In this document: piece by piece, positions 7,830 to 16,202 of the stretch
Position numbering within the stretch: position 1 is the first letter of the stretch
Layout of the letters: each line of letters starts with the position of its first letter
Source of the DNA: Singulisphaera sp.
GTDB lineage: Bacteria; Planctomycetota; Planctomycetia; Isosphaerales; Isosphaeraceae
DNA length: 32,643 nt
Direction of reading: 5' to 3'
Assembly: GCA_027451445.1 (NCBI GenBank)
Contig: DAIDJG010000396.1
Location: forward strand, 1 to 32,643
Notes under the pieces: model-generated
Told to the model about the DNA's origin: nothing
Databases searched by the model: none
The model's input: only the letters and a program-made list of their open reading frames with translations
Position numbers and translations under genes: made by a program

Positions 7830-9929
7830 ATGCGTTGGGCCATCCTGACACTCGTGCTCCTGCCCAGCTTCGCACAGGCCCAGATCGAGGTCGTTGACCA
7901 GGACCAGGTCTCCAACGACAAGCCCTCTCGCCCCTTCGTGATGCCCGCCGCCTCGACCGAGGTCAAAGAAGCGCTCGATGACTTCGAGCGCTTTCGGCGG
8001 CGGAACGCATGGGAGCGAGCTCTGAAGGCGCTTTACACGATCCCGGAAGCGCAGGCCCGCCGCTTCATCGATGGCGACAAGGGCTTCATCGTTCCCGTCG
8101 CGCGGAAACGTCACGCACTACTCAACAGCCTCTCGCCCGAGGGCCGCACGGCGTACCGTTTGTTCTACGACGCCGAGGCCCGCAAACTCTTCGAGGACGC
8201 CGACGGACCAGCGGAACTTGGTAACCTCGAACGCGTCTACTCGGCCTACTTCCTCACGACCATCGGCGACAACGCCGCCGACCGGCTCGGGGATCTCTAT
8301 TTCGAGCTCGGCCGCTTCGATCGCGCGGCCGACTGCTGGCTTTCGATCCTCCGCGAGTATCCCGATTCCGACCTGACGCCCGCCCTCGTCGCGCTCAAGG
8401 CAGCGCTCGCGCTGACGCGTGCAGGACGTGTCTCCGAGCTCACATCGATCCGTCGCGAGCTGGCCGACCGCTACAACGACGAGAAAATCACCGTCGGAGG
8501 ACAGACCGGCTCGCCGCTACAACTTCTCGAACGTCTCGCCGGGGCAGACCCCCAACGTGCCGACGCCACGGTCTCCACACCGCAACCCTTGACGGCCGGG
8601 CCGGACCTTTCGGCGCCCGTGGAGCCCGCCTGGCAGTTGCGCTTTGCCGACTCGGTCGAAGCCGGCATGACGTCTCCCGAGTTGACCCAGTGGGAATCGA
8701 ACCCGCTCAGCACCGCGATCCCGACCGCAGTGAGCGAGGGCGCCAACCTGTTCGTCAACTATCTCGGCCACGTTTTCGCTCTTGATCTCAAGACCGGGAA
8801 ACTGCGCTGGCGCTCGGCGGCGTTCCATCATCTGGAAGTCTCCGCCATGCAGAACCAGGGGCGAGGCAACAATCCCACCCGCTATGCGATCATGGCCTCG
8901 GGCGACTTCGTCTGGAGCCTCGCTCGAGATCCCAAGGACCAGAACTTCTATGCCCCATTCCTTTTGACGTGCCGCCGCGCGGAGACCGGCGAGATCGTCT
9001 GGCACTCAAAAGACCTTGCCGACTACGCCGCGTTCGACCTCGTCTCGCCACCCCTGCTCGCGGCCGGGAAACTCTTTATCGTCGCCAGGACGCCCGCGAC
9101 CCCCCAGCAACAGCAGGGCCTGCCGCAAGAACTCGTTCTGGCGATCCAGCCCAGGGATGGCAAGCTGCTCTGGAAAACCGAGATCGGGACGTTTCGCCAG
9201 AACAATATGTACCAATTTTTCTACTATAACCAGGCACCCGTCGCGGAGCCTCGGCTGGTCTACCGCGCCGGGGCATTGTTCGTCGACACGCACGTCGGGG
9301 TGCTGGCGCGCGTTGACGCCGATTCCGGATCGCTGGAGTGGGGATTTGGCTACCGGACCGACGCGGCACCGATCCAGGGCCGAATCTTCTTCGGGCCCTA
9401 TCAGCCGCCCGATCCGATCGGCATCAGCAGCCAACCCCTGAGTGCAGGCGAGACACTGTTGATCAAGGGCGTCCAGTCCGACCGTCTCTATGCGATCGAC
9501 ACGAGTCGCATGGCGCTGCTCTGGGAACGGCCGATCGCGAAGTCGGCACGGCTTCTGGACGCGACCGAGCAACGCCTTTTCCTCGGGGGCCCTGAGCTGA
9601 GCGCGCTGAATCTCGGCACGAAAGCGCTCGCGTGGTCAACTCGTTTGCCACACGGGAGCACCGACGGCGAAGTGCTTGTGCGCTCCGAGGGCTTGTGGCA
9701 GCTTACCCCGCGCGGCATCTTCGAAATCGACCCGCAATCCGGCGCCGTCCGGCGGATCTTCCGGGGCCAGGACCTCGGTGCGGCGGGCGGCGACCTGCTC
9801 CTGACCGACGACAGGCTCGTCGCGGTTTCGAATCGCACCATTTCCGCCTACCCGCGCCGGCCGGCCCCGGCGAGAGCCGAACGAGGCGAAGACCCCGCGC
9901 TCAACAGGAAGAGGGCTTCGAATGAATAA
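7830..9929 (+). CDS. Secreted TPR and PQQ-like beta-propeller protein
   Basis: Predicted 699-residue protein. Residues 1-18 are a Sec signal (MRWAILTLVLLPSFAQAQ). An alpha-helical region to about residue 225 contains TPR-like helices (GDLYFELGRFDRAADCWLSI). From about 285 to 680 there are roughly seven PQQ-type blade motifs, among them FALDLKTGKLRW, CRRAETGEIVW, LAIQPRDGKLLW, ARVDADSGSLEW, YAIDTSRMALLW and SALNLGTKALAW. This fold is that of BamB and quinoprotein dehydrogenases; no PQQ-enzyme catalytic signature is visible, so a scaffold or binding role is more likely. ATG at 7830 is chosen over the adjacent GTG at 7827. The stop overlaps the SIMPL gene start by eight bases, implying co-translation. 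Confidence 0.85.
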   Translation: MRWAILTLVLLPSFAQAQIEVVDQDQVSNDKPSRPFVMPAASTEVKEALDDFERFRRRNAWERALKALYTIPEAQARRFIDGDKGFIVPVARKRHALLNSLSPEGRTAYRLFYDAEARKLFEDADGPAELGNLERVYSAYFLTTIGDNAADRLGDLYFELGRFDRAADCWLSILREYPDSDLTPALVALKAALALTRAGRVSELTSIRRELADRYNDEKITVGGQTGSPLQLLERLAGADPQRADATVSTPQPLTAGPDLSAPVEPAWQLRFADSVEAGMTSPELTQWESNPLSTAIPTAVSEGANLFVNYLGHVFALDLKTGKLRWRSAAFHHLEVSAMQNQGRGNNPTRYAIMASGDFVWSLARDPKDQNFYAPFLLTCRRAETGEIVWHSKDLADYAAFDLVSPPLLAAGKLFIVARTPATPQQQQGLPQELVLAIQPRDGKLLWKTEIGTFRQNNMYQFFYYNQAPVAEPRLVYRAGALFVDTHVGVLARVDADSGSLEWGFGYRTDAAPIQGRIFFGPYQPPDPIGISSQPLSAGETLLIKGVQSDRLYAIDTSRMALLWERPIAKSARLLDATEQRLFLGGPELSALNLGTKALAWSTRLPHGSTDGEVLVRSEGLWQLTPRGIFEIDPQSGAVRRIFRGQDLGAAGGDLLLTDDRLVAVSNRTISAYPRRPAPARAERGEDPALNRKRASNE

Positions 9930-10794
9930 TGTGTACGCCGCAATCGTCTGCGGATCCTCCTTACTGATCGCGCTCTCGGGGTCAGCCCGGGCACAGTACT
10001 TTGCTTCGCAAGGCAATGCCGCAGGCGCGGCCGAAAACATCGAAGGGTTCACTGTCGCCGGCAAAGCTTCGGTCTCTGCCAAACCGAACCTGATGGAAAT
10101 CGACCTCGAAGTGTCCGCCTCGTCGGAGTTGAGCGCCGACGCCATTGTCAAGTATCGCGACGCCAGGCGCCGGCTACACGACGCGTTTACCGGACTGAAG
10201 CTGGAGAACATCGCCGTCGAAGAGCGTGGGCTGCTCGTCGACCAGAAGGGAATGATGATGAACCCGTATTACTTCAACGGGTTCCCCCAAAACAACCGCA
10301 ACAAAACCGAAGTCCAGCTCGCCCGGAAACTCGTCGTCAAAGGTTCGAACATCCGCCAGATGGACGAGGAGGCCGTGCTGCAACTGATCGCCAAGCTGCT
10401 CGACGTTGCTCAAGACGCCGGCGCCCGGATTGGCAGCCAACCGGAATTCAACCCTTATGTCTACAATCCTTATAATCGGAGTTCGTCGGGATTGGTCCGC
10501 TTCGTTCTCGACGACATCGGCAAGCTTGAAGAGCAGGCTTATGAGAAGGCGATCGAAGACGCTCGAGCGCGTGCCGAGAGACTTGCGCGACTGAGTCACG
10601 TCGAACTGGGGTCCGTGGTTGGGGTGCGGGAGTTGATCGTGCCCGGCGAACGGAACGTCAATGCCGACGAGGACACTGCGCACAAGCGATTGGAGTCGGC
10701 AAAGTTCCAGGAGATCCCAGTGCGGGTCGAGCTTCTGGTCCGATTTGAGGTGCATCCCCAACCCAAGGGGAAGGAACGAGCCGCGAATCCATGA
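9922..10794 (+). CDS. Secreted SIMPL-domain (DUF541) protein
   Basis: Predicted 290-residue protein of the SIMPL family (DUF541, PF04402). It has a Sec signal (residues 1-24, ending SGSARAQ), followed by the family's typical opening, FTVAGKASVSAKPNLMEIDLEVSA, the helix ADAIVKYRDARRRLHDAF, and the late segment YEKAIEDARARAERLARL followed by GSVVGVRE. SIMPL proteins are periplasmic or outer-membrane associated and of uncertain function. An unusual Asn/Tyr/Met-rich loop (MMMNPYYFNGFPQNNRN) lies near residue 110, and a second one (FNPYVYNPYNRSS) near 175. GGAAGAGGG provides the ribosome binding site. It overlaps both neighbours, consistent with a stoichiometric operon. Confidence 0.88.
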   Translation: MNNVYAAIVCGSSLLIALSGSARAQYFASQGNAAGAAENIEGFTVAGKASVSAKPNLMEIDLEVSASSELSADAIVKYRDARRRLHDAFTGLKLENIAVEERGLLVDQKGMMMNPYYFNGFPQNNRNKTEVQLARKLVVKGSNIRQMDEEAVLQLIAKLLDVAQDAGARIGSQPEFNPYVYNPYNRSSSGLVRFVLDDIGKLEEQAYEKAIEDARARAERLARLSHVELGSVVGVRELIVPGERNVNADEDTAHKRLESAKFQEIPVRVELLVRFEVHPQPKGKERAANP

Positions 10795-11903
10795 GTGTCG
10801 ATAGGCCTCAAAAACGAAGCGCTGAGGTGCGGACGTCCGCCACCCGCCGCGGCTTCCTGGGCCGTTGCGGCCTGGGCGTGCTGGCATCACTCGGGGGTGG
10901 CGTGTGGCTCACTGACGTATGCGCCGCGGAAAAGGAAGTCCTGCCGAAACATGTGACGCCTGAGACGCTGAAGGCTGTCCTGAAGGGCCTGGACTATCTG
11001 GCCGGGCAGCAAGCCGACGACGGCTCGTGGATCCTGGGCGGTGGGCAAGCGTATCCCGTGGCCATGTCCGGCCTGGCCGGCACGGCGTTCCTGGCACACG
11101 GGAACTCACCCACGCGCGGGAAGTATGGGCGTAACGTGCAAGGGGCGGTCGAGTACCTGGTGCGGTGCGGAACGCCCTCTGGGCTCATTACGGGGCCGTC
11201 GCAAGACAACGGCCAGCCGATGCACGGGCACGGCTTCGCCCTGATGTTCCTGGCGTCCGTCTACGGCATGATCACCAAGGAATCGCTGCGGAAGCAGGTT
11301 CAGGGCGTGGTCCGGAAGGCCGTGACTCTGACCAGCCAGGGGCAGAGCGCCCAGGGAGGTTGGACCTACGTTCCCGGCACCGGCGACGAAGGGTCGGTGA
11401 CGGTCACCCAGGTGCAGGCCCTGCGTGCGGCGCACAACGCAGGCTTCCTGGTGCCGAAAGCCGTAATCGACGAGGCCGTGAAGTACCTCGAACGTTGCCG
11501 CACGCCCGAAGGGGGCATTCAGTATTCTTTGCTCGCCGGCGGCGGCCCTCGCCTCCCCATTTCGGCCGCCGCGGTGGCGACACTCTACAACGCAGGCCAG
11601 TTCGAGAGTACGATCGCGACCGATTGTCTGAAGTACGTCTGGGACCAGTACCGCGCCCACGAAGGTTGGAGCAAGGGAGGCGGCCACGATTTCTACACCC
11701 ACCTCTACGCCTCCCAAGGGTTCTACATGGCCGGCGACCAGTACTGGGACACCTATTTCCCCGCGGCCCGCGACCAGTTGCTCGCCATGCAGGCGCCCGA
11801 CGGCTCATGGAACGGCGACGGGATCGGCACGGTCTATGGGACGTCCATCGCGGCGATCATCTTGCAGCTTCCGTACAAGTATTTGCCCATCTTCCAGCGA
11901 TGA
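10791..11903 (+). CDS. Tat-exported prenyltransferase/squalene-oxidase-repeat protein
   Basis: Predicted 370-residue protein with a Tat-like signal (TRRGFLGRCGLGVLASLGGG, about residues 18-37). The mature part has repeats of the alpha-alpha toroid fold seen in squalene-hopene cyclases and prenyltransferase beta subunits: QQADDGSW, QSAQGGWTY, TPEGGIQYS and QAPDGSWNG, each followed by a helix such as YGTSIAAIILQLPY. The catalytic DXDD motif of squalene-hopene cyclase is not visible and the length is about half, so it is unlikely to be a cyclase. Its start overlaps the SIMPL stop by four bases (ATGA). Large numbers of such exported repeat proteins are typical of planctomycetes; their role is unknown. 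Confidence 0.87.
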   Translation: MSVDRPQKRSAEVRTSATRRGFLGRCGLGVLASLGGGVWLTDVCAAEKEVLPKHVTPETLKAVLKGLDYLAGQQADDGSWILGGGQAYPVAMSGLAGTAFLAHGNSPTRGKYGRNVQGAVEYLVRCGTPSGLITGPSQDNGQPMHGHGFALMFLASVYGMITKESLRKQVQGVVRKAVTLTSQGQSAQGGWTYVPGTGDEGSVTVTQVQALRAAHNAGFLVPKAVIDEAVKYLERCRTPEGGIQYSLLAGGGPRLPISAAAVATLYNAGQFESTIATDCLKYVWDQYRAHEGWSKGGGHDFYTHLYASQGFYMAGDQYWDTYFPAARDQLLAMQAPDGSWNGDGIGTVYGTSIAAIILQLPYKYLPIFQR

Positions 11904-11949
11904 AGGGAACCGCGATGGGACGCTGTGTCGTGCGGGACGGATTCCTAAT

Positions 11950-12010
11950 ACTAACCCGAAGCGCAAGCGAGGTCTTATATAATCTTCCCTCGCTCGCGAT
12001 TCGGGTTAGT
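11950..12010. repeat. Palindromic dispersed-type repeat between operons
   Basis: Two 23-base arms, 11950-11972 and 11988-12010, are inverted copies matching at 21 of 23 positions, separated by an AT-rich 15-base loop (TCTTATATAATCTTC). The outer ends read ACTAACCCGAA and TTCGGGTTAGT. From memory, this CCCGAA...GCGAGG sequence recurs in planctomycete intergenic regions, so it is probably a copy of a dispersed repeat. It may also act as a terminator for the upstream operon. Confidence 0.65.
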
Positions 12011-12094
12011 GTTTTGACTTTGTCTACCCCTCGCTGAACCATCAATGGGCTCAAATATATAGCCGACGATCGACCCACGCGAAGCTCGAAAGAC

Positions 12095-12100
12095 GGAGGA
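12095..12100 (+). promoter_or_regulatory. Ribosome binding site fixing the TTG start of the MoxR gene
   Basis: GGAGGA lies eight bases ahead of TTG at 12109. The region between the repeat and this site has a TATATA at 12055-12060 that could be a -10 box, though no convincing -35 accompanies it. Confidence 0.6.
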
Positions 12101-12108
12101 TCGCGATC

Positions 12109-13155
12109 TTGACCGCCACGACTGATGAACTCGACCTTGCCGAGTTGGAAGAGCTCCAGTCCGCCCACAGGCAGATCCGCGAACAGATCGCGCGGCAGAT
12201 TGTGGGGCAGGATGAAGTCATCGACCAACTCTTAATCGCGGTTTTCGCCCGGGGGCACTGCATCCTCGAAGGCGTTCCCGGCCTGGCCAAGACCTTGATG
12301 GTCCATTCGCTCGCGCAGTCGCTGGCCCTCGAGTTTAACCGGATCCAGTTCACCCCCGACCTGATGCCGAGCGACATCACTGGGACGGAAGTGCTCTATG
12401 AGGATCGCAACAGCGGCGCCCGGGAGTTGCGATTCGTGAAGGGACCGATCTTCGCGAACCTCATCCTGGCCGACGAGATCAACCGCACGCCTCCCAAGAC
12501 GCAGGCCGCGCTTCTCGAGGCGATGCAGGAGCGTCAGGTGACCGCCGGCGGACATCGACACGCGCTACCCGACCCGTTCTTTGTACTGGCGACGCAAAAC
12601 CCGATCGAGCAGGAGGGCACCTATCCGTTGCCCGAAGCCCAACTCGACCGCTTCTTGTTCAAGATCTTCATCACCTATCCGAAGCCGGAAGACGAGCGCC
12701 GGATTTATCGGCTCACGACCGGGGCCGATGAGCAGGAAATTACCGCGACTCTCGCCGGTGATCGGATCAAGGCCCTTCAGCGGCTGGTCCGACGCGTGCC
12801 GGTGTCGGACCACTGCATCGACTACGCGATGGACCTCGTCCGGGCAACGCGCGGACCCGATCACGGCGGGCCAGCGTATGTCGGCGAGTGGGTCGCCTGG
12901 GGTGCGGGACCGAGGGCCGGACAGGCGCTCATCCTGGCGGCAAAAGCACGGGCCGCGATGGCGGGGCGGCCGAGTGTGTCCGTCGAGGACATTCGCGCGG
13001 TGACCAGGCCGGTGCTGCGGCACCGCATCGTGATCAACTACAACGCCCAGTCGTCCGGCGAGTCGAGCGACTCGATCATCAAGCGGCTGCTGGAGGACGT
13101 TCCGGTCCGGAAGGGAGCCGTCGATGCTACCGTCGCGGAAGTATTCCGACCCTGA
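12109..13155 (+). CDS. MoxR-family AAA+ ATPase
   Basis: Predicted 348-residue cytoplasmic AAA+ ATPase of the MoxR family. Walker A is GVPGLAKT (residues 55-62), Walker B LILADEIN (118-125), sensor 1 ATQNP (161-165), and the arginine-finger-like AQLDRF ends near 182. A C-terminal lid domain follows. MoxR proteins act as chaperone-like ATPases that remodel or load VWA-domain partners, often at the membrane. TTG is taken as the start because GGAGGA lies eight bases upstream and the next Met is too far inside. The gene heads the long operon, and its stop lies 32 bases inside the DUF58 gene, so translation is coupled. Confidence 0.95.
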   Translation: MTATTDELDLAELEELQSAHRQIREQIARQIVGQDEVIDQLLIAVFARGHCILEGVPGLAKTLMVHSLAQSLALEFNRIQFTPDLMPSDITGTEVLYEDRNSGARELRFVKGPIFANLILADEINRTPPKTQAALLEAMQERQVTAGGHRHALPDPFFVLATQNPIEQEGTYPLPEAQLDRFLFKIFITYPKPEDERRIYRLTTGADEQEITATLAGDRIKALQRLVRRVPVSDHCIDYAMDLVRATRGPDHGGPAYVGEWVAWGAGPRAGQALILAAKARAAMAGRPSVSVEDIRAVTRPVLRHRIVINYNAQSSGESSDSIIKRLLEDVPVRKGAVDATVAEVFRP

Positions 13156-14032
13156 CGCCATCGCGCGGATCGCCGACCTGACCCTCCGTGCGCGCCGGCT
13201 GGTCGAAGGGGCGATCAGCGGCCAGCACAAGAGCCCGTTCCACGGGTTCAATATCGAGTTCGCCGAGTACCGCGAGTACACACCCGGCGACGACCTTCGC
13301 CGGCTCGACTGGCGGCTCTTTGCTCGGTCCGACCGGCACTACATCAAACAATATGAAGAAGAAAGCAACGTCCGGGTCACCTTCGTGGTCGACGCCAGTG
13401 CGTCGATGAACTACCGCGGCAGCACAGCGCTGTCGAAGTTCGACTACGCCGCGACGTTGGTAGTGGCCCTCTCGATGCTCCTGACCCGCCAGCAAGATCC
13501 CGTGGGTTTGGTGCTTTTCGACGAGAAAGCCAACACCGTCTTGCCGCCGAACGCCAAGCAGGCGCAGGTCATGGTGATGGCGGGATTGCTCGAAAAGTGC
13601 ACTCCAGCGCGGAGGACCGACCTGGGGGGTCTGCTTCGCTCGGTGACCGACCAGCTCCGCCGCCGCAGCCTGCTCGTCATCGTGTCGGACCTCTTCACCG
13701 ATCTGGAATCCGTCTATGACGGCCTGAACCGTCTTCGGTTCCAGGGCCACGAAGTACTGATCCTCCAGGTTCTCGACCGTGACGAGGTGGAGCTTCCGTT
13801 CGACGGCCCCACGCTCTTTCGCGACATCGAGGGGGATGAGGAACTGTTCGCCGAGCCCTGGGGCTTCCGGCGCTCGTACCAGCAAGCCTTGAACGAGTTT
13901 CTCGACGGCGTCCGGCGCGAGTGCGGGAAGCGCGACTACGATCACGTGCGCTTCTTCACCGACGAACCGCTGGGTGCAGCGCTGAGCCTCTTCTTGCATT
14001 CCCGAGAACAGACCGGCCGGGGTGCCCGCTAG
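13124..14032 (+). CDS. DUF58/VWA-like protein
   Basis: Predicted 302-residue cytoplasmic protein of the DUF58 family, the usual partner encoded beside MoxR. The family signature [21 protein letters not shown] is at about 48-68 and is followed by a VWA fold with a complete MIDAS start, D90-A-S92-A-S94 in [10 protein letters not shown], which should bind a divalent metal. No membrane segment is seen. The ATG at 13124 has AAGGGAG upstream and overlaps the MoxR gene by 32 bases. Function follows the family: a substrate or adaptor of the MoxR ATPase. In Planctomycetes the cellular role is unknown. Confidence 0.93.
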   Translation: MLPSRKYSDPDAIARIADLTLRARRLVEGAISGQHKSPFHGFNIEFAEYREYTPGDDLRRLDWRLFARSDRHYIKQYEEESNVRVTFVVDASASMNYRGSTALSKFDYAATLVVALSMLLTRQQDPVGLVLFDEKANTVLPPNAKQAQVMVMAGLLEKCTPARRTDLGGLLRSVTDQLRRRSLLVIVSDLFTDLESVYDGLNRLRFQGHEVLILQVLDRDEVELPFDGPTLFRDIEGDEELFAEPWGFRRSYQQALNEFLDGVRRECGKRDYDHVRFFTDEPLGAALSLFLHSREQTGRGAR

Positions 14033-14033
14033 C

Positions 14034-16193
14034 ATGTTGTCGCTCTTGAGCCCACTTCTGGCCTGGGGAATGCTGCTGGGCGCGATCCCCATCATCATCC
14101 ACCTGCTGAACCGCCGCCGGTTCCGCCGCGTGGAGTGGGCGCCCATGCGCTACCTCAAGCTGACCATTCAGCGCAACCGCCGCCGAATCCAGATCGAACA
14201 ACTGCTATTGTTGTTGCTGCGCATCGCCCTGCTCGTGTTGTTGTTCTTCTGTCTCGCCCGCCCCGTGCTCAACCCGACGGGCCTCGAGCGCTGGCTCGGC
14301 ACGGGAGGGCGTTCCAGTCAGATCGTCCTGGTCGACGACTCACTCAGCATGGGCTATTCCTCGGGAGGACCATCCGCTTTCCGACGCGCGCAGGAGACGG
14401 CGGGCGCCTTGCTCGCATCCGTCCGTCTGCAAGACCGCTGCACGCTCGTAACGACCTCCGCCCCGCGCACCCCCGTGCTCAACGAAGTCGAAGGGACCCG
14501 ACGGGACGACCTCTCAGCGGCCGTCTCGTCGCTCGCGCTGTCGGCGACGCACGCGTCGTGGCCGTCGGTGCTCGAAGAGGTTGACGCCGTGTTACGCGCC
14601 TCCACGTACCAGGCCCGCCAGCTCACGATCATCACCGATTTGCGCCGCGCGGGTTGGAAGAGCGGCGTCTCCGCAATCTGCCGGCGCTGGGACGAACAAG
14701 GTGTGCGTGTGCGGATCGTTGACGTCGGTGACGATGAGATCGCCAATATCGCGATCCAAGAGCTTGTACCGCTCGATCGGACGATCCTGGCCGGCGCGGA
14801 GAGCCGTTGGGAAGCGGTGATCCGGAACGACTCTGGGCGCGTGTTGAACGGCGCCAAAGCCGTGCTGCGTGTCGACGACAAGCCAACCGAGCTGGCACTG
14901 CCCGAAATCGCCCCACGGCAGGTGGCCCGAGTGCCGCTAAGCGTTCAGTTCCCGGGTGCGGGACCGCACGACCTCTCGCTCCAGCTTTCGGAAGACCCAC
15001 TCCCCGGCGACAACGAGCGCTGGGCGGCCGTGCCAGTGAAGGACTCGTTGCTCATCCGCCTGGTTGACGGCGAGCCCTCGTCGGAGCCGTTCGGATCCGA
15101 GGTCGATTATCTCGCCGCGCCGTTGTCCGTCGGCATTGGAGCGGCCGAGGCCTGGCGCGTCGAGGTGGTGCAGGAGAATGACTTCCTCTCGAGCCGCCTC
15201 GAGCTCCCCGACGTGCTGGTTCTGGCCAACGTCTCGGCCCCAACGACGGAGCAGGCCGAACGCCTGGGCCAGCTCGTGCGAGACGGCATGGGACTGATGG
15301 TGTTCACCGGGGCGAAACTGGACTCCGGCTCGTACAACGACTTGCTGTATCGCGCCCCGCAACGCGTGCTCCCGTGCCGCTTCAGGAGTGTGCTCGATGA
15401 GACGTTCCACGGATTGATCGTCGAACCCGTGAGACCGTCACCGCTCGAAAAGCTCCTGGAGTTGAAACCGACCGCCCTGGAACGCGTCCCCGTGCGCCAG
15501 ATCATGACGGTGGACGAGCCCGAGGAGGGCGGCCAGGCGCGCGTCCTCGCACGCTGGAACGATCCGAACCGATCGCCGGCCGTGCTGGAGCGTTCGCTCG
15601 GCGAAGGGCGCGTCCTCTTATGGACGACCACTGCCGACCGCTCGGGGAACGATTGGCCCGTCGAACCGAGCTTTGTACTCGCTGTGCGGGAAGCCGTGCG
15701 AGGATCGGCCCGGCCAACTCGCTTTGCGAACACCGTCACCGCGGGAGAGCCGCTGAAGCGCACCGTGTACTCCAGCCAGCAGGTCAGCAACGCGCGCCTG
15801 ACCGCTCCCGGAAGCGGCGAGCCGCAATCGCTGTCCGCCGTCCCACTCGACGACAAGACAAGCGACCGCGGCCCAGCCGTCGAGATCAAGATCCGCGACA
15901 CACGCAGGGCCGGCCTGTACCGGCTCTCCTGGGATGAGGGCGTCCTCGGCACGCAGCAAGACTCGTACGCGGCGAATCCGGACGCTCGTGAGAGCGCACT
16001 GGAACGGCTCGCGGCGTCGGAGATCAGAACGATGCTGCAACCGCTGAGTGTCGAAATCGCCGTGGCGAAGGGTGACGGGAATGATCTGTTCTCGGCGACT
16101 GGCCGCGAAATCTGGCCGGAGCTTGCCGGTATTCTGCTGGTTCTCCTGCTCGTCGAATCCGTTTTCGCAATGTGGGTCGGACGTTCTCGGTGA
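14034..16193 (+). CDS. BatA-like membrane protein with VWA domain
   Basis: Predicted 719-residue membrane protein. The N-terminus is the BatA/aerotolerance-regulator domain: a first membrane helix (LLAWGMLLGAIPIIIHLL, about 8-25), the motif NRRRFRRVEWAPMRYL, and a second helix (IEQLLLLLLRIALLVLLFF, 54-72). A VWA domain follows with a MIDAS-like D-S-S pattern at 102-105 (VDDSLSMGY). A long extracytoplasmic region with a class-I-amidotransferase-like segment comes next, and a final helix (LAGILLVLLLVESVFAMWV) near the C-terminus. ATG at 14034, directly after the DUF58 stop, fits the conserved family start; a GTG at 14022 would add four residues. It is the membrane component of the MoxR/VWA system. 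Confidence 0.9.
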   Translation: MLSLLSPLLAWGMLLGAIPIIIHLLNRRRFRRVEWAPMRYLKLTIQRNRRRIQIEQLLLLLLRIALLVLLFFCLARPVLNPTGLERWLGTGGRSSQIVLVDDSLSMGYSSGGPSAFRRAQETAGALLASVRLQDRCTLVTTSAPRTPVLNEVEGTRRDDLSAAVSSLALSATHASWPSVLEEVDAVLRASTYQARQLTIITDLRRAGWKSGVSAICRRWDEQGVRVRIVDVGDDEIANIAIQELVPLDRTILAGAESRWEAVIRNDSGRVLNGAKAVLRVDDKPTELALPEIAPRQVARVPLSVQFPGAGPHDLSLQLSEDPLPGDNERWAAVPVKDSLLIRLVDGEPSSEPFGSEVDYLAAPLSVGIGAAEAWRVEVVQENDFLSSRLELPDVLVLANVSAPTTEQAERLGQLVRDGMGLMVFTGAKLDSGSYNDLLYRAPQRVLPCRFRSVLDETFHGLIVEPVRPSPLEKLLELKPTALERVPVRQIMTVDEPEEGGQARVLARWNDPNRSPAVLERSLGEGRVLLWTTTADRSGNDWPVEPSFVLAVREAVRGSARPTRFANTVTAGEPLKRTVYSSQQVSNARLTAPGSGEPQSLSAVPLDDKTSDRGPAVEIKIRDTRRAGLYRLSWDEGVLGTQQDSYAANPDARESALERLAASEIRTMLQPLSVEIAVAKGDGNDLFSATGREIWPELAGILLVLLLVESVFAMWVGRSR

Positions 16194-16202
16194 AATCGTT
16201 GT

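Noticed and set aside
10791-11903. Reading the prenyltransferase-repeat protein as squalene-hopene cyclase
   Set aside because: It is about half the length of a cyclase, carries a Tat signal, and shows no DXDD catalytic motif.
13127-14146. Minus-strand open frame of about 339 codons
   Set aside because: It is antisense to the DUF58 gene with an intact MIDAS motif and family signature.
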